A DNA stretch of 6,326 bases from Loktanella sp. (GCA_003551805.1 PUNR01000235.1:1-6326), one strand, 5' to 3'; positions 1 to 5,358 are shown, counted from the stretch's first letter. The notes: generated by a model not told the origin, from the sequence alone. A program made the numbers and translations.

Positions 1-341
1 AAAACAAGGAATTCGTCGAAGCCGCCGTCGCCACCGGCGTGCGCCCACTGAAAATCATCATGCGCCATATCGTGCCGAACCTGTTGGGCCTAGTCACCGT
101 TTACGCGACCCTTTTGGTGCCAAGCATGATTATCACCGAAAGCTTCATCAGCTTTCTGGGCCTCGGTGTGCAGGAACCCGCGACATCGCTTGGCGCGCTG
201 ATTTCGGCCGGCGCGGGCCAGATGCAATATGGCGTGATCTGGCAACTGGCCTTTCCGCTGTTTTTCTTCGTCGTGACGCTGTTCGCGTTCTTCTTCGTGG
301 GCGACGGTCTGCGCGACGCGCTCGACCCCAAGGACCGCTGA
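1..341 (+). CDS. ABC transporter permease, DppC/OppC type (C-terminal part, 5' end outside window)
   Basis: This is the last 112 residues of an inner-membrane permease of a peptide/nickel-class ABC importer, open to the left edge; the first full codon is at base 3. Near the start is the cytoplasmic EAA loop, which contacts the ATPases (EAA, a glycine four residues after it, then the RHIVPN ending). Two or three hydrophobic membrane segments follow, around VTVYATLLVPSMII and LAFPLFFFVVTLFAFFF. The protein ends GDGLRDALDPKDR, the characteristic tail of DppC/OppC proteins; full family members are about 280-300 residues, so nearly two thirds is missing. The stop (339-341) is 1 nt before the next ATG, so it is co-transcribed with both ATPases. 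DppC is more likely than DppB because of the tail and the position just before dppD. The substrate (peptides, metal chelate, opine or other) cannot be told from this fragment. Confidence 0.93.
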   Translation, partial: NKEFVEAAVATGVRPLKIIMRHIVPNLLGLVTVYATLLVPSMIITESFISFLGLGVQEPATSLGALISAGAGQMQYGVIWQLAFPLFFFVVTLFAFFFVGDGLRDALDPKDR

Positions 342-342
342 T

Positions 343-1311
343 ATGACCCTATTGCAAACCAAAGACCTGACCGTGACCTTCCAGACCGCCGACGGCCCGG
401 TCAACGCGGTGAACGGTGTGGATTTCAGCATCGACACTGGCGAAACCTTGGCGATTGTCGGCGAAAGCGGGTCGGGCAAAAGCCAGACCGCCTTTGCCAT
501 CATGGGCCTGCTCGCCCGCAATGGCCACGCGACGGGGCAGGCGCTGTTCGACGGCCAAGACCTGTTGTCCATGTCCACCAAATCCCTGAACAAAATCCGC
601 GCGAGAGAGATCGCGATGATCTTTCAGGACCCGATGACATCGCTGAACCCTTACATCCGCATCTCTGACCAGATGGCCGAGGTGATGACGCTCCACAGAG
701 GCATTTCCAAGCGTGAAGCCATTTCGCAGTCCGTCCGCATGCTCGACGCCGTGCGCATCCCCGACGCCAAAGCCCGGATCACCAGCTATCCGCATGAATT
801 TTCCGGCGGCATGCGCCAGCGGATCATGATCGCTATGGCGCTGCTTTGCGAACCGCGCCTATTGATTGCGGATGAACCGACGACCGCGCTTGACGTGACA
901 GTGCAGGCGCAAATCATGCAGGTGCTGGCAGATATCCGGCGCGATTTCGGAACGGCGATCATCCTGATCACCCATGATCTCGGCATCGTGGCCGATGCCT
1001 GCGACCGTACCCTTGTGCTTTATGGCGGCCAGATCATGGAAGAAGGGCCGACCGATGATGTCTTTGCGCGCCCGTCGCACCCTTACACATCCGGCCTGTT
1101 GCGCGCCGTCCCCCGCCTCGACCGCGACGACGAAGAGTTGCTGACCATCGCGGGGGAACCACCCGATATGTCGCGCCTGCCTGCGGGCTGCCCGTTCTCG
1201 CCGCGCTGCGCTGCTGTGATGCCACAATGCGCCGATATCAAACCCGCCTTGACAGGCTTCGACGGCAACCGCCGCCGGTCCTGCCATTTGCCTGTCAACG
1301 AGGTGGCGTGA
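343..1311 (+). CDS. Dipeptide/oligopeptide ABC transporter ATP-binding protein, DppD/OppD type
   Basis: This 322-residue cytoplasmic ATPase powers a peptide-class ABC importer, paired with the DppF-type ATPase that follows. Visible motifs are Walker A GESGSGKS (40-47), Q-loop Gln95 in MIFQDP, signature FSGGMRQR (153-160), Walker B LLIADEP (173-179), a D-loop ALD and H-switch His211. The signature carries Met in place of the usual Gln, normal for DppD/OppD. The C-terminal oligopeptide-transporter extension ends with four cysteines, C283, C289, C296 and C314 (CX5CX6CX17C). A [4Fe-4S] cluster has been reported at this position in DppD-type ATPases, so one is plausible here. Length is normal. The ATG at 343 is chosen because AAGGA (330-334) sits 8 nt upstream and the first residues begin the usual LLxTKDLTVTF strand. 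It follows the permease by 1 nt and overlaps the next gene by 1 nt. Family assignment is firm; substrate is unknown. Confidence 0.95.
   Translation: MTLLQTKDLTVTFQTADGPVNAVNGVDFSIDTGETLAIVGESGSGKSQTAFAIMGLLARNGHATGQALFDGQDLLSMSTKSLNKIRAREIAMIFQDPMTSLNPYIRISDQMAEVMTLHRGISKREAISQSVRMLDAVRIPDAKARITSYPHEFSGGMRQRIMIAMALLCEPRLLIADEPTTALDVTVQAQIMQVLADIRRDFGTAIILITHDLGIVADACDRTLVLYGGQIMEEGPTDDVFARPSHPYTSGLLRAVPRLDRDDEELLTIAGEPPDMSRLPAGCPFSPRCAAVMPQCADIKPALTGFDGNRRRSCHLPVNEVA
787..810 (+). repeat. 24-bp exact repeat, copy 1 (in dppD, before and over the ABC signature)
   Basis: These 24 bases encode YPHEFSGG and are identical, including silent positions, to 1770-1793 in dppF. The two genes are paralogous ATPases, so this is shared coding sequence rather than a mobile repeat. 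The Walker A stretches (457-480 and 1455-1478) differ at one base in 24. Confidence 0.85.
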
Positions 1312-2318
1312 TGGAACCGATCCTTTCTGTACAAGACCTGAGCGTCACGTTCGATGTCCATCCACAAGGTGCATGGCCATGGACCAAACCGCAGAAACTT
1401 CATGCTGTGAACGGCATCAGCTTTGATCTGGCCCCGGGCGAATGTCTGGGTGTCGTCGGCGAAAGCGGATCGGGCAAATCCACCCTTGCGCGCGCGATTG
1501 TCGGCACCGTGCCGTCAAGCCACGGGCGCATCGTGTTCGAAGGCCACGATCTGGCTGCGATGTCCACCAATGCGCGCCGCGTGCACCGCAAAGACGTGCA
1601 GATGATCTTTCAAGACCCGCTGGCCGCGCTAAACCCGCGCATGAACGTGGGTGACATTATCGCCGAACCGCTGATCACGCATGAACCCAAAACCCCGCGC
1701 AAAGAGGTCCGCAAACGCGTGCAGGCGCTGATGGAACGCGTCGGTCTTCTGCCCAATCTGATCAACCGGTATCCGCATGAATTTTCCGGCGGCCAATGCC
1801 AGCGTATCGGGATCGCGCGTGCACTGATCCTGAAACCCAAGCTGCTGATCTGTGATGAACCCGTCTCGGCCCTTGATGTGTCGGTGCAGGCGCAGGTGGT
1901 GAACCTTTTGCGCGAATTGCAGCGCGATATGGGGCTGTCGATGATCTTTATCGCGCATGACCTGAGCGTCGTAAAACATGTCTCGGACAAGGTGATGGTG
2001 ATGTATCTGGGTCGCACGATGGAAATGGCGGCGAGCAAGGTACTGACAGCGACGCCGCGCCATCCCTATAGTCAGGCGTTGATCGCCTCGGTGCCGATAC
2101 CTGATCCGGTATTGGAACGCGCCCGCAGACGCCCCGTGCTGGAAGGCGAATTGCCTTCCCCCTTGCGCCCGCCGTCCGGTTGCGTGTTCCGCACCCGCTG
2201 CCCAAAGGCCCAAGATGTTTGCGCCAAAGAACGCCCACCAATGATTGACGCAGGCGACGGACATTGGGTGGCATGCCCGTTCCAACAGGTGCAACAGGTG
2301 CTTGAGCCAGCCCGTTAG
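1311..2318 (+). CDS. Dipeptide/oligopeptide ABC transporter ATP-binding protein, DppF/OppF type
   Basis: This is the second ATPase of the importer, 335 residues, expected to pair with the DppD-type protein at the inner membrane. Motifs are Walker A GESGSGKS (50-57), Q-loop Gln101 in MIFQDP, signature FSGGQCQR (158-165), Walker B LLICDEP (178-184) and H-switch His216. The loop after the first strand has the insertion common in DppF/OppF (about residues 17-30, rich in Trp/Pro/Lys). The C-terminal extension has C291, C297, C304 and C322 with the same CX5CX6CX17C spacing as its partner. The frame stays open upstream to 1227, but that part lies inside dppD. The ATG at 1311 is preferred because it forms a TGATG junction with the dppD stop and has GAGG (1300-1303) 7 nt upstream. 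The last residues hold a small tandem repeat (QQVQQV). This is the last gene of the transporter operon. Confidence 0.95.
   Translation: MEPILSVQDLSVTFDVHPQGAWPWTKPQKLHAVNGISFDLAPGECLGVVGESGSGKSTLARAIVGTVPSSHGRIVFEGHDLAAMSTNARRVHRKDVQMIFQDPLAALNPRMNVGDIIAEPLITHEPKTPRKEVRKRVQALMERVGLLPNLINRYPHEFSGGQCQRIGIARALILKPKLLICDEPVSALDVSVQAQVVNLLRELQRDMGLSMIFIAHDLSVVKHVSDKVMVMYLGRTMEMAASKVLTATPRHPYSQALIASVPIPDPVLERARRRPVLEGELPSPLRPPSGCVFRTRCPKAQDVCAKERPPMIDAGDGHWVACPFQQVQQVLEPAR
1770..1793 (+). repeat. 24-bp exact repeat, copy 2 (in dppF)
   Basis: This is the second copy of the identical 24-base stretch at 787-810, in the same frame and also encoding YPHEFSGG. Synonymous identity over eight codons may reflect gene conversion, codon preference or chance between closely related domains. 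Confidence 0.85.
2283..2300 (+). repeat. Tandem 9-bp repeat (CAACAGGTG x2) in the 3' end of dppF
   Basis: Two perfect head-to-tail copies of CAACAGGTG encode QQVQQV at residues 325-330, just after the last conserved cysteine. The unit is a multiple of three, so a change in copy number would keep the frame. It probably arose by slippage in a poorly constrained tail. Confidence 0.8.
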
Positions 2319-2324
2319 ACGGGC
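2310..2324 (+). terminator. Small hairpin around the dppF stop codon (possible weak terminator)
   Basis: GCCCGT (2310-2315) and ACGGGC (2319-2324) are perfect complements, giving a 6-bp GC-rich stem with the TAG stop of dppF as the 3-nt loop. It lies at the boundary between the transporter operon and the sulfur cassette. The only nearby T-run (2347-2352) is more than 20 nt downstream, too far for a classical intrinsic terminator. It may be an RNA-stability hairpin or chance. Confidence 0.3.
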
Positions 2325-2419
2325 CGCGTTATGGCAAGTCACAGAATTTTTTAACGCTGGTCCTTGTGTCGTTTCCTGATCTCCTCTTTACTCGAACCAT
2401 ATTGTGGGAGGTCGGAACG
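2319..2419 (+). promoter_or_regulatory. Intergenic leader of the fccAB-soxYZ cassette (probable promoter region)
   Basis: This is the only real gap on the + strand upstream of the cassette, so a promoter is expected here. The best sigma70-like pair I can pick out is TTGTGT (2364-2369), a 17-nt spacer and TTTACT (2387-2392), with an A/T-rich patch upstream (2345-2353). Matches to consensus are only moderate (3 of 6 and 4 of 6). I looked for inverted repeats that might bind a SoxR/BigR/SqrR-type sulfide regulator and found none that was convincing. The region ends with GGGAGG (2406-2411), 8 nt before the ATG at 2420, a strong ribosome site that decides the fccA start. Confidence 0.4.
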
Positions 2420-2725
2420 ATGAAAAAACTAGCTTTGGTGCTTGGCTTTGCGATGACATTTGGCACGTTCCAGATGGCCAATGCGCAAGAGGCCGCACCG
2501 ATGATCGCGCAAAGCTGTGCGGGCTGTCACGGGCAAGCAGGCGCGGGTCAAGGGTCTTCGCCGGTTCTGGCGGGCTATGACGCAGAAGACTTTGTGCGTG
2601 TTTGGCATGAATTTCGCGCCAACGAACGCCCCGCGACAATCATGAACCGGATCGCCCCCGGATTTACCGATGATGAAGTTGCCGAACTCGCCGCATATTT
2701 CGCGTCACTGCAGCAAGGAGAATAA
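2420..2725 (+). CDS. fccA: Small periplasmic monoheme cytochrome c, FccA-like (flavocytochrome c sulfide dehydrogenase cytochrome subunit)
   Basis: This 101-residue exported cytochrome c is the likely electron acceptor of the flavoprotein encoded next. An N-terminal signal peptide (MKKLALVLGF..., predicted cut after ANA, residue 22) is followed by one heme site, CAGCH (33-37). Met75 in the ATIMNRIA segment is the probable sixth heme ligand. From memory, the CAGCHG and TIMxRIAxGF segments and the final AAYF helix resemble the first heme domain of the Allochromatium vinosum diheme FccA. This protein stops after that domain, so it is a one-heme form as in green sulfur bacteria. A GTG at 2366 would add 18 residues, but they do not look like an export signal and the strong GGGAGG precedes only the ATG. 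The stop is 4 nt before fccB. It could also be called a short SoxE-like cytochrome. Exported c-type cytochrome is certain; the FccA role rests on context and similarity. Confidence 0.88.
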   Translation: MKKLALVLGFAMTFGTFQMANAQEAAPMIAQSCAGCHGQAGAGQGSSPVLAGYDAEDFVRVWHEFRANERPATIMNRIAPGFTDDEVAELAAYFASLQQGE

Positions 2726-2729
2726 GATC

Positions 2730-4019
2730 ATGAACATTTCCCGCCGCAGTTTTGCTGCTCTTGCTGGTGCTACGTCGCTGACGCTGGCCACACCTGCCTT
2801 GTTGCGCGCCCAGTCCGCTGGTCGTCTGGTGGTTATCGGGGGCGGTTTTGGCGGTGCCTCTGCCGCGCGCTATGCGCGGATGGCCTTCCCCGATGTCGAT
2901 GTCACCTTGGTTGAACCGCAGACCAGCTTTGTGACGTGCCCCTATGGGAACTTGATCCTTGGTGGCAAGCGTGTGCTGTCCGACATCACCCATTCCTATG
3001 ACGGGCTGCGTGCCCGCGGCGTGAACGTCATCCATGATCGCGCACAGGATATCGACGCTGACGGCCACCGCGTGACGCTCGCCAATGGCGAGGAGCTGGA
3101 GTATGACAAATTGATCGTATCGCCCGGGATCGGTTTCCGCTGGGATGCGATTGAAGGATATGACGAAGCCGCCGCAGAGGTGTTTCCGCATGCATGGACA
3201 GGCGGCGATGGCAGCCAGATCAGCAACCTGCGCCAACAGCTCGAGGAAATGCCGCAAGGTGGCGTCGTCGGCCTGTCTATTCCCGGCAATCCGTTCCGCT
3301 GCCCGCCCGGACCTTACGAGCGGATCTCGATGATCGCCCATTATCTCAAACAGGCGAACCCGACGGCCAAGATCATGGCCTTTGACAGCAAGGACGCGTT
3401 TTCCAAACAAGGTTTGTTTCAGGACGCGTGGGAAGAGCTTTATGGCGATATGATCGAATGGGTGCCCGGCAATGCCGATGGCAAGATCGTCCGCGTCGAT
3501 GCCGAAAACAAAGTTTTCTTCAGCGAGTTTGGTGAAGAACACCGCGTCGACGTCGGCAATGTGATCCCGCCGCAGATGGCCGCATCGCTGGCGCATGATG
3601 CTGGGCTGGTGAACGATTCCGGTTGGGTGCCTGTGGACCAGACGACCTTTGAATCCGCTGTTGCACGTGACGTTCACGTCATCGGTGACGCCAATATAGC
3701 ATCGCCCATGCCAAAGTCGGGCTATATCGCAAACTCGACTGCGAAAACGGCTGTGGCCGCAGCGCTTTCTGATCTGACAGGCAGCGGTGCGCCGTCTGAT
3801 CCGGTATACTTCAACACCTGTTACAGCCATGCGGGCGAAGATTACAGTTTCTCTGTCGTGGGGGTGTTCCGTCCTGATGGTGGCGAAATCGTGGAAACGC
3901 CGGATTCAGGTGGCACATCCGCGCGTGGCCCGCTGACCGAACTGGCGGAAACCCGGCGTTTGGAAGCAGGCTATGCCGACGCATGGTATGACAGCATCAC
4001 CGACGATATGTTCTCTTGA
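2730..4019 (+). CDS. fccB: Flavocytochrome c sulfide dehydrogenase flavoprotein subunit (FccB/SoxF type), Tat-exported
   Basis: This 429-residue periplasmic FAD protein should oxidise sulfide to zero-valent sulfur or polysulfide and pass electrons to cytochrome c. The N-terminus is a twin-arginine signal (SRRSFAA, residues 4-10; cut probably after LRA, residue 27), expected for a protein exported with its flavin. The dinucleotide fold starts at once with GGGFGG (37-42). Three cysteines match those of Allochromatium FccB: C70 in FVTCPYGN (covalent FAD attachment), and C191 in FRCPPGPYER plus C364 in NTCYS, the redox-active disulfide at the flavin. A second FAD motif, VIGDANIASPMPKSGY, lies near residues 311-330, followed by the C-terminal FCSD flavin-binding domain. 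Length is normal. The ATG at 2730 is chosen over an in-frame ATG at 2670 because AAGGAG (2715-2720) sits 9 nt before it and the Tat signal begins there. Sulfide:quinone reductase is less likely, given the Tat signal, cytochrome neighbour and FCSD cysteines. Confidence 0.95.
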   Translation: MNISRRSFAALAGATSLTLATPALLRAQSAGRLVVIGGGFGGASAARYARMAFPDVDVTLVEPQTSFVTCPYGNLILGGKRVLSDITHSYDGLRARGVNVIHDRAQDIDADGHRVTLANGEELEYDKLIVSPGIGFRWDAIEGYDEAAAEVFPHAWTGGDGSQISNLRQQLEEMPQGGVVGLSIPGNPFRCPPGPYERISMIAHYLKQANPTAKIMAFDSKDAFSKQGLFQDAWEELYGDMIEWVPGNADGKIVRVDAENKVFFSEFGEEHRVDVGNVIPPQMAASLAHDAGLVNDSGWVPVDQTTFESAVARDVHVIGDANIASPMPKSGYIANSTAKTAVAAALSDLTGSGAPSDPVYFNTCYSHAGEDYSFSVVGVFRPDGGEIVETPDSGGTSARGPLTELAETRRLEAGYADAWYDSITDDMFS

Positions 4020-4033
4020 TCTGGCCTGTCCGA

Positions 4034-4054
4034 AAGGAAGCAGTTTTGCAAATG
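4034..4054 (+). promoter_or_regulatory. Ribosome-binding site and competing starts of soxY
   Basis: AAGGA (4034-4038) is 7 nt from an in-frame TTG (4046-4048) and 13 nt from the ATG (4052-4054). The spacing is better for the TTG, whereas the codon is better for the ATG. The TTG would only add Met-Gln before the Tat signal, so the mature protein is the same either way. Confidence 0.55.
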
Positions 4055-4498
4055 GATCGACGCACATTAATGAAAGGGGCGACAGCGGTTGTCACGCTGT
4101 CGCTGGTCACCATTCCTGCCGCGCGGGCTGAAACCGGTGCGGGTGTGGATGCCTCTGTCGAAGGTATCCTGAACGGACGCACCCCGTCAGAGACGGGTTT
4201 GACGCTTGATATGCCGAGTGTTGCAGATAACGGCGCACAGGTGCCGCTGACCATCACGGTCGACAGCCCTATGACCGACGACGATCATGTGACCGCGATC
4301 CACATTATTGCAACGGATAATCCGGTGCCGGAAATCGGCACATTCCACCTGACACCGCGTTCAGGCAAGGCAGAGGTGTTCACACGCATCCGCGCCGCCG
4401 ACAGCCAGCAAATTCTGGTCTTCGCCGAACTTTCCGGCGGCGACGTCTTGCAGGCCGCAGCCGAGGTCATCGTTTCCATCGGCGGCTGCACGACCTGA
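4052..4498 (+). CDS. soxY: SoxY-like sulfur-carrier protein, Tat-exported, atypical GGCTT C-terminus
   Basis: This 148-residue periplasmic protein is the subunit of the SoxYZ carrier that holds sulfur on a cysteine. It has a twin-arginine signal (DRRTLMKG, residues 2-9; cut likely after ARA, residue 26). The SoxY beta-sandwich follows, including VPLTITVDSPM and the stretch around AIHIIATDNPVPEIGTF. It has a single cysteine, C146, third from the end in SIGGCTT. In characterised SoxY the tail is GGCGG and this cysteine is the swinging-arm attachment site. Here the two final glycines are threonines, so the flexible end is altered but the reactive cysteine is kept. Length is close to the usual 150 or so. 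An in-frame TTG at 4046 is an alternative start. It lies 32 nt after fccB and 11 nt before soxZ. The fold is well supported; whether it works with SoxAX/SoxB or only with the adjacent sulfide dehydrogenase is open. Confidence 0.9.
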   Translation: MDRRTLMKGATAVVTLSLVTIPAARAETGAGVDASVEGILNGRTPSETGLTLDMPSVADNGAQVPLTITVDSPMTDDDHVTAIHIIATDNPVPEIGTFHLTPRSGKAEVFTRIRAADSQQILVFAELSGGDVLQAAAEVIVSIGGCTT

Positions 4499-4509
4499 AA
4501 GGAACAATT

Positions 4510-4815
4510 ATGTCCACACCACGCGTCCTGATCCCCGACACTGCCGCCGCAGGCGAGGTGATCCAGATCAGAACCTTAATCGACCACCCGATGATTACCG
4601 CCGTCAGTTCAGACCTGCCGCGCGACATGCTGGACCGGTTCGAAGTGACGATGAACGGCGAACCGCTGTTCGCCTATGACTTTTACAACGGCAGCGCCGA
4701 AAACCCGACCTTTACGTTTTTCGCCCGTATCGACGCGGCAGCAGATTTTGTTTTTGTCTGGACACATGAAGACGGCGAAACCTTCACGGTCGAGCGGTCG
4801 GTGGCAATCGGCTAG
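4510..4815 (+). CDS. soxZ: SoxZ-like partner of the SoxYZ sulfur carrier
   Basis: This 101-residue protein is the structural partner of SoxY. It has no signal peptide and no cysteine, which fits the known arrangement in which SoxZ is carried out by the Tat pathway bound to SoxY. Family landmarks in order are PRVLIPDTAAAGEVIQIRT (3-21), LIDHPM, PRDMLDRFEVTMNGEPLF, NPTFTFFARI, and VFVWTHEDGETFTVE near the end. Compared with the Paracoccus-type protein, the loop between DHPM and PRDMLDRF is clearly shorter, lacking the usual charged DADGxPI-like insert. The ATG has AAAGGA (4498-4503), which overlaps the soxY stop, 6 nt upstream. Its stop codon (4813-4815) overlaps the stop of the opposite-strand FMN reductase. 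Translation is probably coupled to soxY, as the two proteins form a heterodimer. Confidence 0.93.
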   Translation: MSTPRVLIPDTAAAGEVIQIRTLIDHPMITAVSSDLPRDMLDRFEVTMNGEPLFAYDFYNGSAENPTFTFFARIDAAADFVFVWTHEDGETFTVERSVAIG

Positions 4816-5345
4816 GCTTTTGGCAATGCCGCGCAGAAATCACTGACCTGCGCGTCTATGAACGCAAGAATGGCCGCGTCGTTAAAAACCCCTTGGTCAA
4901 GCTTTTGTGGCGCCTGCGGAATGACGATTTCCTGACCCGGATGAACATGCGCCAACATCCCGTTCAGGATATATTTCAGATGCGCCTGTGCGCGCACGCC
5001 CCCCAAAGCACCGGCGGACACGCTGATAATCATGCAAGGCTTACCGGCGAAGACAGATGCATAGGCAGGGCGTGACGCCCAGTCGATCGCGTTTTTTAGC
5101 ACGCCTGGGATCGAGTAATTGTATTCGGGGGTCACAAAAACCAGCCCGTCGGCGCTGGCGATCTGTGCGATGAACTCTGCCACTTCGGGCCCGCCATCGT
5201 GGTCGCTGTTGTAGTGCGGCAAAGGCCAGATCTCTGCTGTCGTACCTTCCACACCTGAGGGCAGGTTTGCCAGCACCGCGCGCAAGACCGCCTTAGACGA
5301 TGAGGCCGCCCGCAGGCTGCCTGCAATACCAAGAATCTTTGTCAT
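4812..5345 (-). CDS. NAD(P)H-dependent FMN reductase (flavodoxin-like fold)
   Basis: This is a 177-residue cytoplasmic flavoprotein of the NADPH-dependent FMN reductase family, which includes ChrR-like quinone/chromate reductases. The start ILGIAGSLRAASSSK (4-18) contains the GSLR phosphate-binding loop for FMN. PEYNYSIPGVLKNAIDWASR (73-92) is the family hallmark, and SVSAGALGG (108-116) is the third FMN-contact loop. Length is normal. The start has GGAGA (complement of 5351-5355) 5 nt upstream. The gene begins 13 nt after the TRAP permease stop, so it is probably the last gene of that operon. Its end overlaps soxZ by 4 bp on the other strand. The reaction is probably two-electron reduction of FMN, a quinone or another acceptor by NAD(P)H; the true substrate cannot be told. 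Nothing in the sequence links it functionally to either the transporter or the sulfur cassette beyond position. Confidence 0.92.
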   Translation of the reverse strand: MTKILGIAGSLRAASSSKAVLRAVLANLPSGVEGTTAEIWPLPHYNSDHDGGPEVAEFIAQIASADGLVFVTPEYNYSIPGVLKNAIDWASRPAYASVFAGKPCMIISVSAGALGGVRAQAHLKYILNGMLAHVHPGQEIVIPQAPQKLDQGVFNDAAILAFIDAQVSDFCAALPKA

Positions 5346-5358
5346 TTAAGTCTCCGTA

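Noticed and set aside
1373..1382. 10-bp palindrome CATGGCCATG in dppF
   Set aside because: It encodes part of the Trp-Pro-Trp insertion; a short palindrome in coding DNA with no regulatory context.
1629..2342. 237-codon open frame on the - strand opposite dppF
   Set aside because: It is antisense to a clear ATPase with all motifs and has a His/Arg-rich, low-similarity product; a shadow caused by codon bias.
2366..2419. GTG start at 2366 giving an 18-residue longer fccA product
   Set aside because: The extra residues are not signal-like, while the ATG at 2420 has a strong GGGAGG 8 nt upstream and begins a standard Lys-Lys signal peptide.
2670..2729. ATG at 2670 giving a longer fccB product
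   Set aside because: It would overlap fccA by 56 bp and add 20 residues before a Tat signal, which normally lies at the N-terminus; AAGGAG is well placed for 2730.
3665..3679. Inverted repeat ACGTGA-CGT-TCACGT within fccB
   Set aside because: It is inside conserved coding sequence (ARDVHVIGD), has no T-run and is not at a gene boundary, so it is probably a chance palindrome from codon choice.
2664..3830. Long open frame (388 codons) on the - strand opposite fccB
   Set aside because: It lies wholly under a well-supported FccB gene, its protein is rich in His/Arg/Cys as expected for a GC-rich shadow, it shows no recognisable domain, and I see no ribosome site at its start.
4806..4835. Bidirectional terminator at the soxZ/FMN reductase junction
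   Set aside because: I looked for a GC stem with flanking A/T runs; the nearest symmetry (GGCAATGCC) leaves no room for a proper loop.
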